Positions 1 through 8,100 of a stretch of DNA of 9,995 bases are shown piece after piece; within the stretch, counting starts at the first letter, position 1; every line of letters starts with the position of its first letter. Location: NCBI GenBank assembly GCA_020048295.1, contig JAIFMT010000169.1, forward strand, positions 1 to 9,995, written 5' to 3'. The notes under the pieces are model-generated. The model had not been told where the DNA came from, did no database searches, and worked only from the letters and a program-made list of their open reading frames with translations. This DNA is from Rhodoferax sp. GTDB taxonomy: Bacteria > Pseudomonadota > Gammaproteobacteria > Burkholderiales > Burkholderiaceae. Made by a program: the position numbers and the translations under genes.

Positions 1-64
1 CAGGACGCGGCGCAGGAGTTGCAGGTGTGACGACCGGGTGGGTGGGCGCTTTGATATCAGTCAT
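1..64 (-). CDS. Possible divergent gene, 5' end only (hypothetical)
   Basis: A minus-strand reading frame starts with ATG at base 64 and stays open to the window edge, giving about 21 codons. It begins MTDIKAPTHPVV and continues rich in Pro, Thr and Ala. A weak AGG-type ribosome-binding site lies about 6 bases upstream of the ATG. A divergent gene would fit the apparently bidirectional promoter region at 65-279. The stretch is too short to name a product or to exclude a chance open frame; two plus-strand frames are also open over part of this stretch. The call rests on the plausible start and context only. Confidence 0.38.
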   Translation of the reverse strand, partial: MTDIKAPTHPVVTPATPAPRP

Positions 65-131
65 GAGATGCCTGCGGGAGTTGGTTGTCAATATTCTATG
101 ACCCGAATTTGTTGCACTGGCATGACAAGTG

Positions 132-158
132 GGAAACACTGATAAAAGTTGTGTTTCC
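132..158. promoter_or_regulatory. Perfect 8-bp inverted repeat, candidate operator
   Basis: GGAAACAC at 132-139 is mirrored exactly by GTGTTTCC at 151-158, with an 11-base AT-rich centre. Equivalent points of the two arms are 19 bases apart, close to two helical turns, which suits a dimeric DNA-binding regulator. It is not followed by a T-run, so it does not look like a terminator. It lies just upstream of the plus-strand -35 candidate at 172. The regulator is unknown. Confidence 0.45.
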
Positions 159-171
159 ATTTCGCCGCAAC

Positions 172-199
172 TTGATCAGCTATCCAGTTTGCTCATAAT
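172..199 (+). promoter_or_regulatory. Candidate sigma-70 promoter for the cluster
   Basis: TTGATC at 172-177 matches the -35 consensus at 4 of 6 bases. CATAAT at 194-199 matches the -10 consensus at 5 of 6. The spacer is 16 bases. Transcription would begin near base 206 and give a leader of about 75 bases before the cyclase start at 280. This is the best plus-strand candidate I found in the gap, judged by eye only. Confidence 0.45.
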
Positions 200-224
200 C
201 TCTGTGAATGTTGTTTATTGTCAA
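195..224 (-). promoter_or_regulatory. Candidate divergent promoter on the minus strand
   Basis: On the minus strand a perfect TTGACA (-35) lies at 224-219. An 18-base spacer separates it from GATTAT (-10, 4 of 6) at 200-195. The -10 overlaps the plus-strand -10 candidate. It would drive the possible divergent gene starting at base 64, with a leader of roughly 125 bases. Confidence 0.3.
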
Positions 225-279
225 GGCGGGGTTATCCATCAGCACTAGGCTTGGCAGGCTATCGAGAAATTGACACCTC

Positions 280-2202
280 ATGCCCACACTATTGAGCGCA
301 AGACGTACCTATTGGTTGATCATGTTGACGCTGCTGGCTGTTTGTTTGGCTGAAACAGTCCATCGGGTTGGTGCGTTCGACGCGATTGACCAACGTCTGC
401 AAGACCACTGGTTTCAGTGGCAGGGGCAGCGCACGCAGGCGCGGCATGTGGTCATTGTTGCCGTTGACGAGGCGACGCTGGCGGCTTATCCCGACGTACC
501 ACTGGTGTTTTTGACGGACCGGCTGGCCGCTGCCGCAGGCAGGCTGCGCAACGCTGGCGCACGGGTGGTCGGGCTTGACATGTTGCTCAGCATCAGCCCG
601 GAGCGTTGGTTCGGCAAGCTCGGGGGCGAACTGCAAGGCGTTGCCCGCAATTACGACCAACCTTTTCGTGAAGAAATCAACACCGGCAAACTTGTCCTGG
701 TCTCTTCTCGGATTGGCAAGGGCGCATCTACCAGCGATTACCTGATGCCCAGCCCAGACTACTTGCTGGCCTTGCCTGACTTTGACATTTCGCGCCACAT
801 CGGTTTGGCTGACGTGGTGGACGATGGTTTTGGGGTGGTTCGCAGCTACCAGGTCACGCCCAACGGAACCCGTCGGAATGCATCCGTGGTCGAGGGTATG
901 CCGGTGCTCGGGTTCCCATCGCTGCTGGCCATTCGGGCTTCAGGGCTTGATCCGCTGGCTTCTGCGTGGTTGCTTGGTGGGGTCCAGGTTGCGCCCGGAC
1001 CGGCGCTGATTTCCATTCCTTATATTGGACCGCCCGGTGCAGTGCCACAGATATCGCTCCAACAGGTGCTGCAAGCCGACGCGCACAGCGATGCCTTATG
1101 GAACCAGTTGCACGATAAAGTGGTGCTGATCGGTGTCGGCCCCGGTCTGGGTGATGATCATTACACACCCTATGCCAGCCGCTTGTTTTTCGGCCATGGC
1201 AGTTTGATGAGCGGTGTGGAAATCCACGCTAACGTGATTGAGTCCCTGCTCTCCGGTTATCGGCTTGAAGCATTGAGCGCGCCAACCCGGTTAGCAGCAT
1301 TGCTGGTTTGTTCTGTGCTTGCCGCAATGGTCTTTCGGATCACGGCTGCCTGGCTGGGTACGGTGCTGTGGTTGCTGGCAAGTCTGTTGTTGGTAGGCGT
1401 GGGTTATGTCGCGTTTCAATTTGGCACATTGCTGCCTATCTCAAGCTTTGTGTTTGCTGCCGCCATGGTGTTGTCCAGCGTGATCGCCTGGCGACTGACG
1501 GGGGAGGAGCGCGAGCGTTCACGTTTGCGCCAGATGTTTGGCCGCTATGTGTCCAATCAGGTGGTCACGCAGTTGTTGCAGTCGGATGAGCGACTGGAAC
1601 TGGGTGGCAAATCGCAAGTGCTGACGGTCTTGTTTTCCGACATTCGCAATTTCACCACGATCAGTGAACAGTTGAGCGCCAAAGAAGTGGTTGAAATGCT
1701 CAACACCTACTTTGAGCGAGCCTGTGCAGTGGTGCTGGCGCAGGGCGGCAGTATTGACAAGTTCATTGGCGATGCCATCATGGTGGAGTTTGGTTCACCG
1801 CTGCCACTGCAAGATCATGCCCTGCGTGCTGCCAAAGCCGCCATTGCGTTGCAAGCCGTTGCCGGCGAATTTGGTGGCTGGATGGAAAAGCGCTTCCCCG
1901 GGCGGCATTTACCGCATTTCGCGGTGGGCGTGGGCTTGCACAGTGGTGAGGCGGTGATTGGCAACATGGGCTCGTCGATCCGGATGGAATTTACGGCGAT
2001 TGGCGACACCGTAAATCTGGCCTCGCGGCTCGAAGGGATGACCAAAGTGCTGGGGTGCGGGATTTTGGCCAGCGAGGCCACGGTCAATGCCGCAGGTGGG
2101 GTTCTTGTGTGCGGCAAGACCGAGGTGGTCCAGGTCAAGGGCCGCTTGCAGCCGGTGCGTGTGTTTGAGTTGTTGGATGTTAAAACAGAGGTGAAGCAAT
2201 GA
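280..2202 (+). CDS. CHASE2-domain class III adenylate cyclase (membrane sensor)
   Basis: This 640-residue membrane protein is predicted to make cAMP in response to a periplasmic signal. A membrane segment at about 10-25 leads into a periplasmic CHASE2 sensor domain (about 30-330). Three membrane helices follow (about 336-353, 357-376, 384-404). The FGRYVSNQVV motif (420-429) connects to a cytoplasmic cyclase domain (about 445-632). The catalytic set looks complete: metal-binding Asp454 (SDIRNFT) and Asp498 (IGDAI), Lys494 and Thr572 as the adenine-recognition pair, Asn579 and the transition-state Arg583 (NLASRLE). The Lys/Thr pair points to ATP rather than GTP. The even helix count puts both ends in the cytoplasm. 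The start at 280 has no strong ribosome-binding site, so its exact position is less sure than the frame. The stop overlaps the next start as ATGA. The signal sensed is unknown. Confidence 0.95.
   Translation: MPTLLSARRTYWLIMLTLLAVCLAETVHRVGAFDAIDQRLQDHWFQWQGQRTQARHVVIVAVDEATLAAYPDVPLVFLTDRLAAAAGRLRNAGARVVGLDMLLSISPERWFGKLGGELQGVARNYDQPFREEINTGKLVLVSSRIGKGASTSDYLMPSPDYLLALPDFDISRHIGLADVVDDGFGVVRSYQVTPNGTRRNASVVEGMPVLGFPSLLAIRASGLDPLASAWLLGGVQVAPGPALISIPYIGPPGAVPQISLQQVLQADAHSDALWNQLHDKVVLIGVGPGLGDDHYTPYASRLFFGHGSLMSGVEIHANVIESLLSGYRLEALSAPTRLAALLVCSVLAAMVFRITAAWLGTVLWLLASLLLVGVGYVAFQFGTLLPISSFVFAAAMVLSSVIAWRLTGEERERSRLRQMFGRYVSNQVVTQLLQSDERLELGGKSQVLTVLFSDIRNFTTISEQLSAKEVVEMLNTYFERACAVVLAQGGSIDKFIGDAIMVEFGSPLPLQDHALRAAKAAIALQAVAGEFGGWMEKRFPGRHLPHFAVGVGLHSGEAVIGNMGSSIRMEFTAIGDTVNLASRLEGMTKVLGCGILASEATVNAAGGVLVCGKTEVVQVKGRLQPVRVFELLDVKTEVKQ
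2187..2194 (+). promoter_or_regulatory. Ribosome-binding site for the FecR-like gene
   Basis: AGAGGTGA sits 4 bases before the ATG at 2199, inside the 3' end of the cyclase gene. It is a strong Shine-Dalgarno match and supports the ATGA-overlap start and translational coupling. Confidence 0.65.
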
Positions 2203-2858
2203 ATGCTAAAAAGTTGGGGCTGTTTGTTACGTTGGTCTTGTTGACATTCAACCTGTGGGCTGCCGAGATCGCCATGGTGACCTCGCTCAACGGCACGGTC
2301 ATTTTTTCTGGCGGAACCGCCATCGGCACGTCGCTGCGGACGTTTGTCAAATTGCGCGCAGGCGATCAATTGCTGCTGAAAGAAGACACGCGTCTGCAAA
2401 TTGTTTTTTTTGGCTCGGGTCGGCACGAAGCCTGGCGGGGTGCTGGGCGGCTTGATGTGGGCAGCGTTGCCTGTACGCCAGTCAATGGGGGCCTGAAAGC
2501 TGAGGTTAAAACATTGCCTGCCATCCTGGTCAAGCAATTGTCCAAGACACCCGTCGCCGAAGATGTCGGCCGTACAGCCATGGTTCGCCTGCGCTCGCTT
2601 CACACCGACGGAGCCATTGATGCCATCGATAAAGCCTACGCTGAATTTCGCGAACAAGCCAGCGCCAATGACCACAGTCCGGAACTCTACTTGTTGGCCA
2701 GCTACTTTGAACTGCGTGAATACGGCAAAGTGACCGAAAAGCTCAAAGAGCTGGAAGTGCAGTATCCGCAAGACGCTGAAATCGCCAAACTCAAAGCGCT
2801 CTATCTATCCGCCATTGCTCGCGCCAATGATGCCGCCAGGCAACCTGCCGGCAACTAG
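2199..2858 (+). CDS. Exported FecR-like protein with a TPR-like helical C-terminus
   Basis: This 219-residue protein begins with a signal peptide (MNAKKLGLFV and a hydrophobic core, likely cleavage after NLWAA at 22), so it is probably periplasmic. Residues 25-90 form a beta-rich region (VTSLNGTVIFSGG, then VKLRAGDQLLLKEDTRLQIVF and WRGAGRLDVG) resembling the FecR-type domain, in which a threshold-like Gly-Asp and repeated strands recur. Residues 140-212 are helical and look like one or two degenerate TPR units (AIDKAYAEF; LYLLASYFELREYGKVTEK). There is no FecR N-terminal anti-sigma part, so it is not a classical iron-signalling FecR. Its start overlaps the cyclase stop and it has a strong ribosome-binding site. 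A periplasmic scaffold or partner for the CHASE2 sensor or the CHAT protein is possible but inferred. A T8 run at 2404-2411 lies in frame. Confidence 0.82.
   Translation: MNAKKLGLFVTLVLLTFNLWAAEIAMVTSLNGTVIFSGGTAIGTSLRTFVKLRAGDQLLLKEDTRLQIVFFGSGRHEAWRGAGRLDVGSVACTPVNGGLKAEVKTLPAILVKQLSKTPVAEDVGRTAMVRLRSLHTDGAIDAIDKAYAEFREQASANDHSPELYLLASYFELREYGKVTEKLKELEVQYPQDAEIAKLKALYLSAIARANDAARQPAGN
2831..2853 (+). other. GC-rich near-perfect hairpin at the gene 2/gene 3 boundary
   Basis: The last codons of the FecR-like gene form an inverted repeat: ten stem positions with one C-C mismatch around a CAA loop. It ends two bases before the TAG stop. No T-run follows, so it is not a standard rho-independent terminator. 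It could slow transcription, protect or process the mRNA, or be a by-product of the coding sequence. Confidence 0.45.
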
Positions 2859-2890
2859 CTTTGTCGATAATTGCGCACATCCGATCCGAC

Positions 2891-2896
2891 GAAAGG
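2891..2896 (+). promoter_or_regulatory. Ribosome-binding site deciding the CHAT start
   Basis: GAAAGG lies 7 bases before the ATG at 2904. This favours that ATG over the in-frame TTG at 2871, which would add 11 residues ahead of the signal peptide. Confidence 0.55.
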
Positions 2897-2903
2897 CCAT
2901 GTC

Positions 2904-5195
2904 ATGCGATCCTTTGCAATGCGACTCCTTGGCTACCTTTTCCTGATTTCATTGTTGAACCTACCCGCCTATTCGGCATCCGCTGCAACCGGCTGGCAGG
3001 CTACCATTGCCCAGGCAATTGCCTACCGCCATCAAGGCAATGTCCAGCTGGCTGGCGAACTTCTGAGCACTGTGCGTCAGGAGGCAGATGATCCAGCGGT
3101 TCGGGCCACTGCGGCGGGCGAACTGGGCATCACCTTGCTGCAGATGCATCGCTATGACGCTGCCCAAGCGCCGCTCCAGCAAGCTTACGAAGCCTTCCCT
3201 GACGGCATCATCCATGCCCATTACGCATTGCAACTGGGTACGCTGGCGGCCGCCAGAAAGCAGCTTGACGAAGCGCGCCGTTACTACGCGCAAGCCCTCG
3301 CCTCGGCTGGCCAGGATACCGACACCCGGCTGAGTGCCGAACTGAATCTGACCCGCCTGGCAGAGCCTGGTGAGCGACTGTCAAGGCTGCGCACGCTCTC
3401 GCTGCAACTCACCGGGGCCAACCCGTCAGGCAGCATGGCCCGCTATCACCTCAATCTGGGCTACCAGGCCCTGCAGCTTGGCAAGCCGGGGCTTGAAATC
3501 GCGCATCGCCACCTTGAAGCCGCCCGTGCGCAGTCAGCACAGGCCAACAATACCTTGATTCAGGTGGACGCGCTTGATGCGCTGGCACAACTCTACGAAA
3601 GCCAGGCTCGTCCGGCTGAGGCGCTGCAACTGACGCAACAGGCCATCGGGCTGGTCCACTCACTGCAAACCAGTCTTTTTGCCGACCGGCTGATCTCACT
3701 CGAATGGCGGCAAGGACGATTGCAACGGGCACAGGGCCGACCAGCGGCAGCACTGGCAGCCTACCAGCGTGCGGTCGAGCACATTGAAGCCGTGCGGCAA
3801 GACATTCCGATTGACACCGAAGAGGGGTTGTCCTCTTTCAATGAGACGCTGGAGCCCGTGTATCTTGGCTATGTTGACCTGCTGCTACAGCGTGCCGACA
3901 AATTGCCTGAGCCGCAGCGCGCCAGTTCGCTGCGCCATGTTGTAGAAACCGTCGAACTGATCCGACAGACCGAACTGCAGGATTTTCTAGGAGATCGCTG
4001 TGCCATTGAGACCGTGCAGGGCAGCGGCACGGGCGAACCGTTGCCGGGCACGGGTATTCTCTATCCCATCATCCTGCCGGATCGTCTGGAACTTTTGCTC
4101 GTCACGTCCTCCGGTATCGTCCGTCGGAGCTCGCCTGTGAGCAGCAGCACCTTGCGCAGCAGCACACTGGCGTTGGCGAACGCGCTGCGTTTGGGTGCCA
4201 GTGGCTACCTCCCCTTGGCACAACAACTCCACCGATGGATGCTGGCACCATTCGACGAGTTCATTGCCACTGAGCAACTGCAAAACCTGGTCGTCGTACC
4301 TGCAGGCACACTGCGACTTGTTCCCATGGCTGCTTTGCACGATGGCCGGCACTTCGCCATCGAGAAAATGGCAATTTCCATCGTCACGGGCATGAGCATG
4401 ACCAACACCACCGCTCCGATGCGCCGCACGCCGGTGTCTTTGTTGGCTGGCGTTGCCTTGCCTGGCCCCGTGGTTGAAAAGATGATGCATCTTGCCGGCG
4501 CGCCGGTATCGGATCAATCGGTCGAACGCTCTGGATTGGCACGGACCCTACCGACACGCGCCTGGCGCACCCGCACTGAACCAGCCGCGAATCAGTCCAC
4601 GGCCGACAGCCCACAGCGGGCGATGGAAGCCATGCGTGCCAGTCTTGCGCTGCCCGGTGTCAAGGTTGAAATTGCTGCCTTAGGCAGCATTCTTCAAGGT
4701 CAAACGTTGTTGGATGCTGGCTTTACGGTTGATCAGTTTCAGCACGCCATGCAAAGCAATGACTACCGTATCGTGCATATTGCGTCACACGGTGTTTTTG
4801 GTGACAGTGCCGAATCGAGTTTCATCATGGCCTTTGATGACGTGTTGAGCCTCAATAACCTGGAGTCGCTGCTGCGCAGCGAAAAGTTTCAGCATCATCC
4901 GATTGAACTGCTGGGCTTGTCAGCCTGTCAGACGGCCGAAGGCAACGACCGGGCCCCGCTGGGCATTTCTGGTGTCGCCATCAAGGCCCGTGCCCGAAGT
5001 GTGTTGGGCACCCTGTGGCCGATTGCCGACGATGCGGCACAGTCGGTGATGAAAACTTTCTACACCGAGATCACCCGAAACGGCCGCAGTAAAACCGAGG
5101 CGCTGCGTCAGGCGCAACTTGAACTGTTGCGGCAGCCGGAACTCTCGCATCCCTTCTACTGGGCACCCTTTGTGCTAATCGGGAATTGGCTATGA
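2904..5195 (+). CDS. Exported TPR-CHAT protein, caspase-like cysteine peptidase
   Basis: This protein of 763 residues (from 2904) starts with a signal peptide (MRSFAMRLLGYLFLISLLN, cleavage likely after ASA near 28). Residues about 30-310 are repeated helical pairs of TPR type. The C-terminal part, about 379-763, is a CHAT domain (caspase HetF associated with TPRs, a clan CD cysteine peptidase fold). The catalytic dyad is visible: His629 in HIASHG and Cys675 in LSACQT. They are followed by the family's GISGVAIKARARSVLGTLWP and the final FYWAPFVLIGNW. An unusually long Arg-rich, low-complexity stretch (about 510-580) separates the two halves of the domain and could be a processing loop. The stop overlaps the TpsA start as ATGA. 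CHAT proteins often sit in signalling or defence modules; here export and the neighbour suggest action on a surface or periplasmic protein. The substrate is unknown. Confidence 0.93.
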   Translation: MRSFAMRLLGYLFLISLLNLPAYSASAATGWQATIAQAIAYRHQGNVQLAGELLSTVRQEADDPAVRATAAGELGITLLQMHRYDAAQAPLQQAYEAFPDGIIHAHYALQLGTLAAARKQLDEARRYYAQALASAGQDTDTRLSAELNLTRLAEPGERLSRLRTLSLQLTGANPSGSMARYHLNLGYQALQLGKPGLEIAHRHLEAARAQSAQANNTLIQVDALDALAQLYESQARPAEALQLTQQAIGLVHSLQTSLFADRLISLEWRQGRLQRAQGRPAAALAAYQRAVEHIEAVRQDIPIDTEEGLSSFNETLEPVYLGYVDLLLQRADKLPEPQRASSLRHVVETVELIRQTELQDFLGDRCAIETVQGSGTGEPLPGTGILYPIILPDRLELLLVTSSGIVRRSSPVSSSTLRSSTLALANALRLGASGYLPLAQQLHRWMLAPFDEFIATEQLQNLVVVPAGTLRLVPMAALHDGRHFAIEKMAISIVTGMSMTNTTAPMRRTPVSLLAGVALPGPVVEKMMHLAGAPVSDQSVERSGLARTLPTRAWRTRTEPAANQSTADSPQRAMEAMRASLALPGVKVEIAALGSILQGQTLLDAGFTVDQFQHAMQSNDYRIVHIASHGVFGDSAESSFIMAFDDVLSLNNLESLLRSEKFQHHPIELLGLSACQTAEGNDRAPLGISGVAIKARARSVLGTLWPIADDAAQSVMKTFYTEITRNGRSKTEALRQAQLELLRQPELSHPFYWAPFVLIGNWL

Positions 5196-8100
5196 ACCAA
5201 CGCAACCCCCTGTCATTCATCTTTGCTGTCGGCTGCCTGCCGCTCGCAGCGCTGGCACAAATCAATACAGATGGCAGCCTTGGCCATATGGCGCAGACGC
5301 TCACCGGACCGGCTTACGCAATTCCTCAGAGCCTGGGCAAGCTCGCCGGCAGCAATCTCTTTCACAGTTTCCAGACGTTCAACATCCACAGCGGTGAATC
5401 AGCAGCCTTCAGCACCACCAGCGCAGGCATCCAGAACGTGATCAGCCGCGTTACCGGGGGGAGTGTGTCGCTGATCAACGGCCCGCTCTCACTCACGGCG
5501 GCCAGTGGGTCGCCCAATTTCTATTTCATCAATCCGGCTGGCATCACCTTCGGCGCTGGCGCATCGATTGATGTTCCTGGCGCTTTTCATGTCAGCACGG
5601 CGAACTATCTGAAGTTTCCCGATGGCAATTTGCATGCTGATACGGCGGCGGCCAGCACCTTCTCGAGTGCCGAACCGGCGGCCTTTGGTTTTCTGGGTGC
5701 AACCCGCTCATCCATCCTCGTCAAGGATACTGTCTTGTACAACGTTGCAGGCGGTATGACGCTGGCGGCCGGCGATGTAACCATTGACCATGCCATGTTG
5801 GAGACGACTGGCGGCGACATCCGCATTGTTGCCAGCGGTGCCGGGGTTTTGCAGGCCAGCAGCAGTGACACATTGCCGGCCGCCAGTGGGGGACTGGAAA
5901 TGATCAATGGCAGTCAAGTCCGGAGCGCCGCCACAACGCTGGCAGATGGCGGCAACATCCGTATTTCAGCCGGCGACACTGGCATTCGCAGCGGTTCCCT
6001 GGTTGGCACATTTGCCTCGGCCATCCATCAGGCGGGGGGCATCACGGCAGATGTGGGGCATCTGGAAATCGATGGTCGCAGCGCCCCTGGTCAGACTGGC
6101 ATTACCAGCCAGGCGGCATTTGAAGGCTTCGGTGCGGGTGGTCATGTGTCGGTTTCGGCACGCGGTACGATTCAGATTCTGGGCGGCGGCATGATTACTT
6201 CCGACACCTATGGGGTCGGTCATGCGGGCAATGTGACGGTCAAGGCAGCATCGCTGCAGCTTGATGGTGCCGGACACCCGGACACCGCACGCATTACCAG
6301 CCGCAGTGGGGTCGGTGCGGTTGGCAATGCGGGTGTTCTGTCAGTCGATGTCACAGATTCCCTTGAACTCTTGAATGCCAGCAAGATTTCCAGCGATAGC
6401 TTCAGTGCCGGTCAGGCCGGCAGCATCACTTTGCGCGCTGTCAATGATGTTCGCGTCCTTTCCGATAGTGTGGTGGTCTCTGATACCTATCGCAGCGGCA
6501 ATGCCGGCAGCATTGACATTGCCGCGAAAAACCTGACGGTTGACGGCACGGGTGGTCAACTGTTGACCCAGGTATCGAGCCAGGCGTTTTATGGCAGCCA
6601 GGGCCACGCTGGTTCCATTCAAATCTCAACTTCCAGTGCCTTGAATTTGAGCAACGGCGGCCGTGTTGCCACCTCCACGTCAGGTTCTGGCAATGCAGGT
6701 GATATCCAGGTTGCGACAGGCTCATTGCAATTGGATGGTGGTGATGGTGTTGGCACTGGCGTTTTCAGTACTGCAGATTTCCATGTCGATGCAAATGGTG
6801 CTTTATTCTTTGACACGGGCAACGCCGGTCTGGTGAACATCAGTGTGGCGGGCGATGCGCAGCTACTGCGCTATGCCAGGATTTCGTCCGATACCTGGAG
6901 TCTGGGGCAAGGAGGCAACGTCAACTTCAAGTCCAACAACCTTCTGATTGACGGCATGGGCGATCTCAGCGGTGCAGGCATTACTTCGGAAGCGACTGCA
7001 AGCAGCAGCGGGCACGGCGGCTCGGTGGTGGTGGATGTACCAGGCCACCTGCAGATAGCCGGTATTGGCTACATCTCAACGGCAAGCCTGGCCCAGGGGA
7101 GTGCAGGGGCGGTGTCCGTCACGGCAGGGCAATTGACACTGGACGGCAAGACATCCGGGCTCGCTGCCATCACCAGCGCCACTTACTCTGCAAGTACCGG
7201 AAACGGTGGCCCGGTTTCAGTCACGGTCGCTGGCGATGCCACCCTTTTGAAAGGTGGTCGAATCACGGCTTCCAGTGCGGGCAGCGGCGAAGCCGGCCAA
7301 ATCAAACTTCAGGTGGGCGGAAGTCTGACTGTGGGCGGTGGCGGTCGCATTCGATCCGATACCCAAGGCAGTGGCGACGGCGGTGACATCGACATCCATG
7401 CCGGTCAGGTCGTGCTGGCCAGTGGAGATGTCAAAGACTACGCATGGATACTGAGCGACTCGCAAGGTTCGGGTGCTGCCGGTGCGGTCAACGTTCAGGC
7501 GAGCACAAGCATTGAACTGGCCGACGGCGGCTTCATCACTTCGGATTCTTATGCCGCGGGTCATGCCGGAACCATTTCGGTCAGCGCTCCCGACATCCGC
7601 ATCGGCGGCAACGGACTGCGCATCGGTGCCGCTATTTCAAGCGATACCTATGGTCCAGGCAGCGCTGGGCAGGTCGAGGTGAATGCGCAGGCCATCACCA
7701 TTCGGGGTGGCGACACCCAGTATCCAACGGGCATTACCAGCCACAGCCTTGAGGGCAGTTCCGGCAATGCCGGTACGGTGGTGGTGAATGTTGGCAGTGC
7801 GCTGCAACTACAGACTGGCGGTGTGGTGACTTCAGGCGTTGAGGGTTCCGGACGCGGCGGCGAGGTGTTGATCAAGGCGGGTTCGATCGAGGTGAGTGGC
7901 GAGGGTAGCCAGATCGGTGCGGCGGCCAACGCAACGTCCAGCGGGCAGCCTGGCAATGTTTCGGTTCTTGCCGATGGCGCGCTGGTCATTGCATCCGGCG
8001 GCAGCTTGAGCATCCAGAATGATGGTGACAGCGCCCAGTTGTCAGCGCTGTCGCCGTCCGTGCTGAGCGTTGATGCCGCACAACTGAGTCTGAGTGACGC

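Larger units (their letters stand above)
65..279. promoter_or_regulatory. Intergenic control region upstream of the cluster
   Basis: This 215-base gap is visibly richer in A and T than the genes around it and has no convincing coding frame. It contains a perfect 8-bp inverted repeat at 132-158, a plus-strand promoter candidate at 172-199 and a minus-strand promoter candidate at 195-224. It is the only sizeable non-coding stretch in the window, so it probably holds the main promoter and control sites of the five-gene cluster. No riboswitch or small RNA was recognised in it. Confidence 0.6.

Noticed and set aside
1..30. Possible C-terminal end of an upstream plus-strand gene (QDAAQELQV then TGA)
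   Set aside because: Only nine codons are visible, and the stretch conflicts with a minus-strand start that has a better context. It cannot be decided without sequence to the left.
1815..2771. Long minus-strand open frame (318 codons) across the cyclase and FecR-like genes
   Set aside because: It runs antisense through two well-supported genes, has no recognisable domain and is of low-complexity composition typical of a shadow frame.
2871..2903. Upstream TTG start for the CHAT gene
   Set aside because: It would place 11 polar residues before the signal peptide, and the ribosome-binding site GAAAGG fits the ATG at 2904 better.
4495..4506. 12-bp perfect palindrome CCGGCGCGCCGG in the CHAT gene
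   Set aside because: It lies inside coding sequence of high GC, where such short palindromes arise by chance.
4673..4689. 7-bp stem with a 3-base loop (TGCTGCC TTA GGCAGCA)
   Set aside because: It is in the middle of the CHAT coding region with no T-run and no junction nearby; probably coincidence.
5186..5191. TTG start two codons before the TpsA ATG
   Set aside because: The ATG at 5192 forms the usual ATGA overlap and has a GGGA site about 7 bases upstream.
6101..8020. CRISPR-like or mobile repeat array
   Set aside because: The periodicity is at protein level, units are diverged at DNA level and lie in one open frame, as expected for a beta-helix exoprotein.
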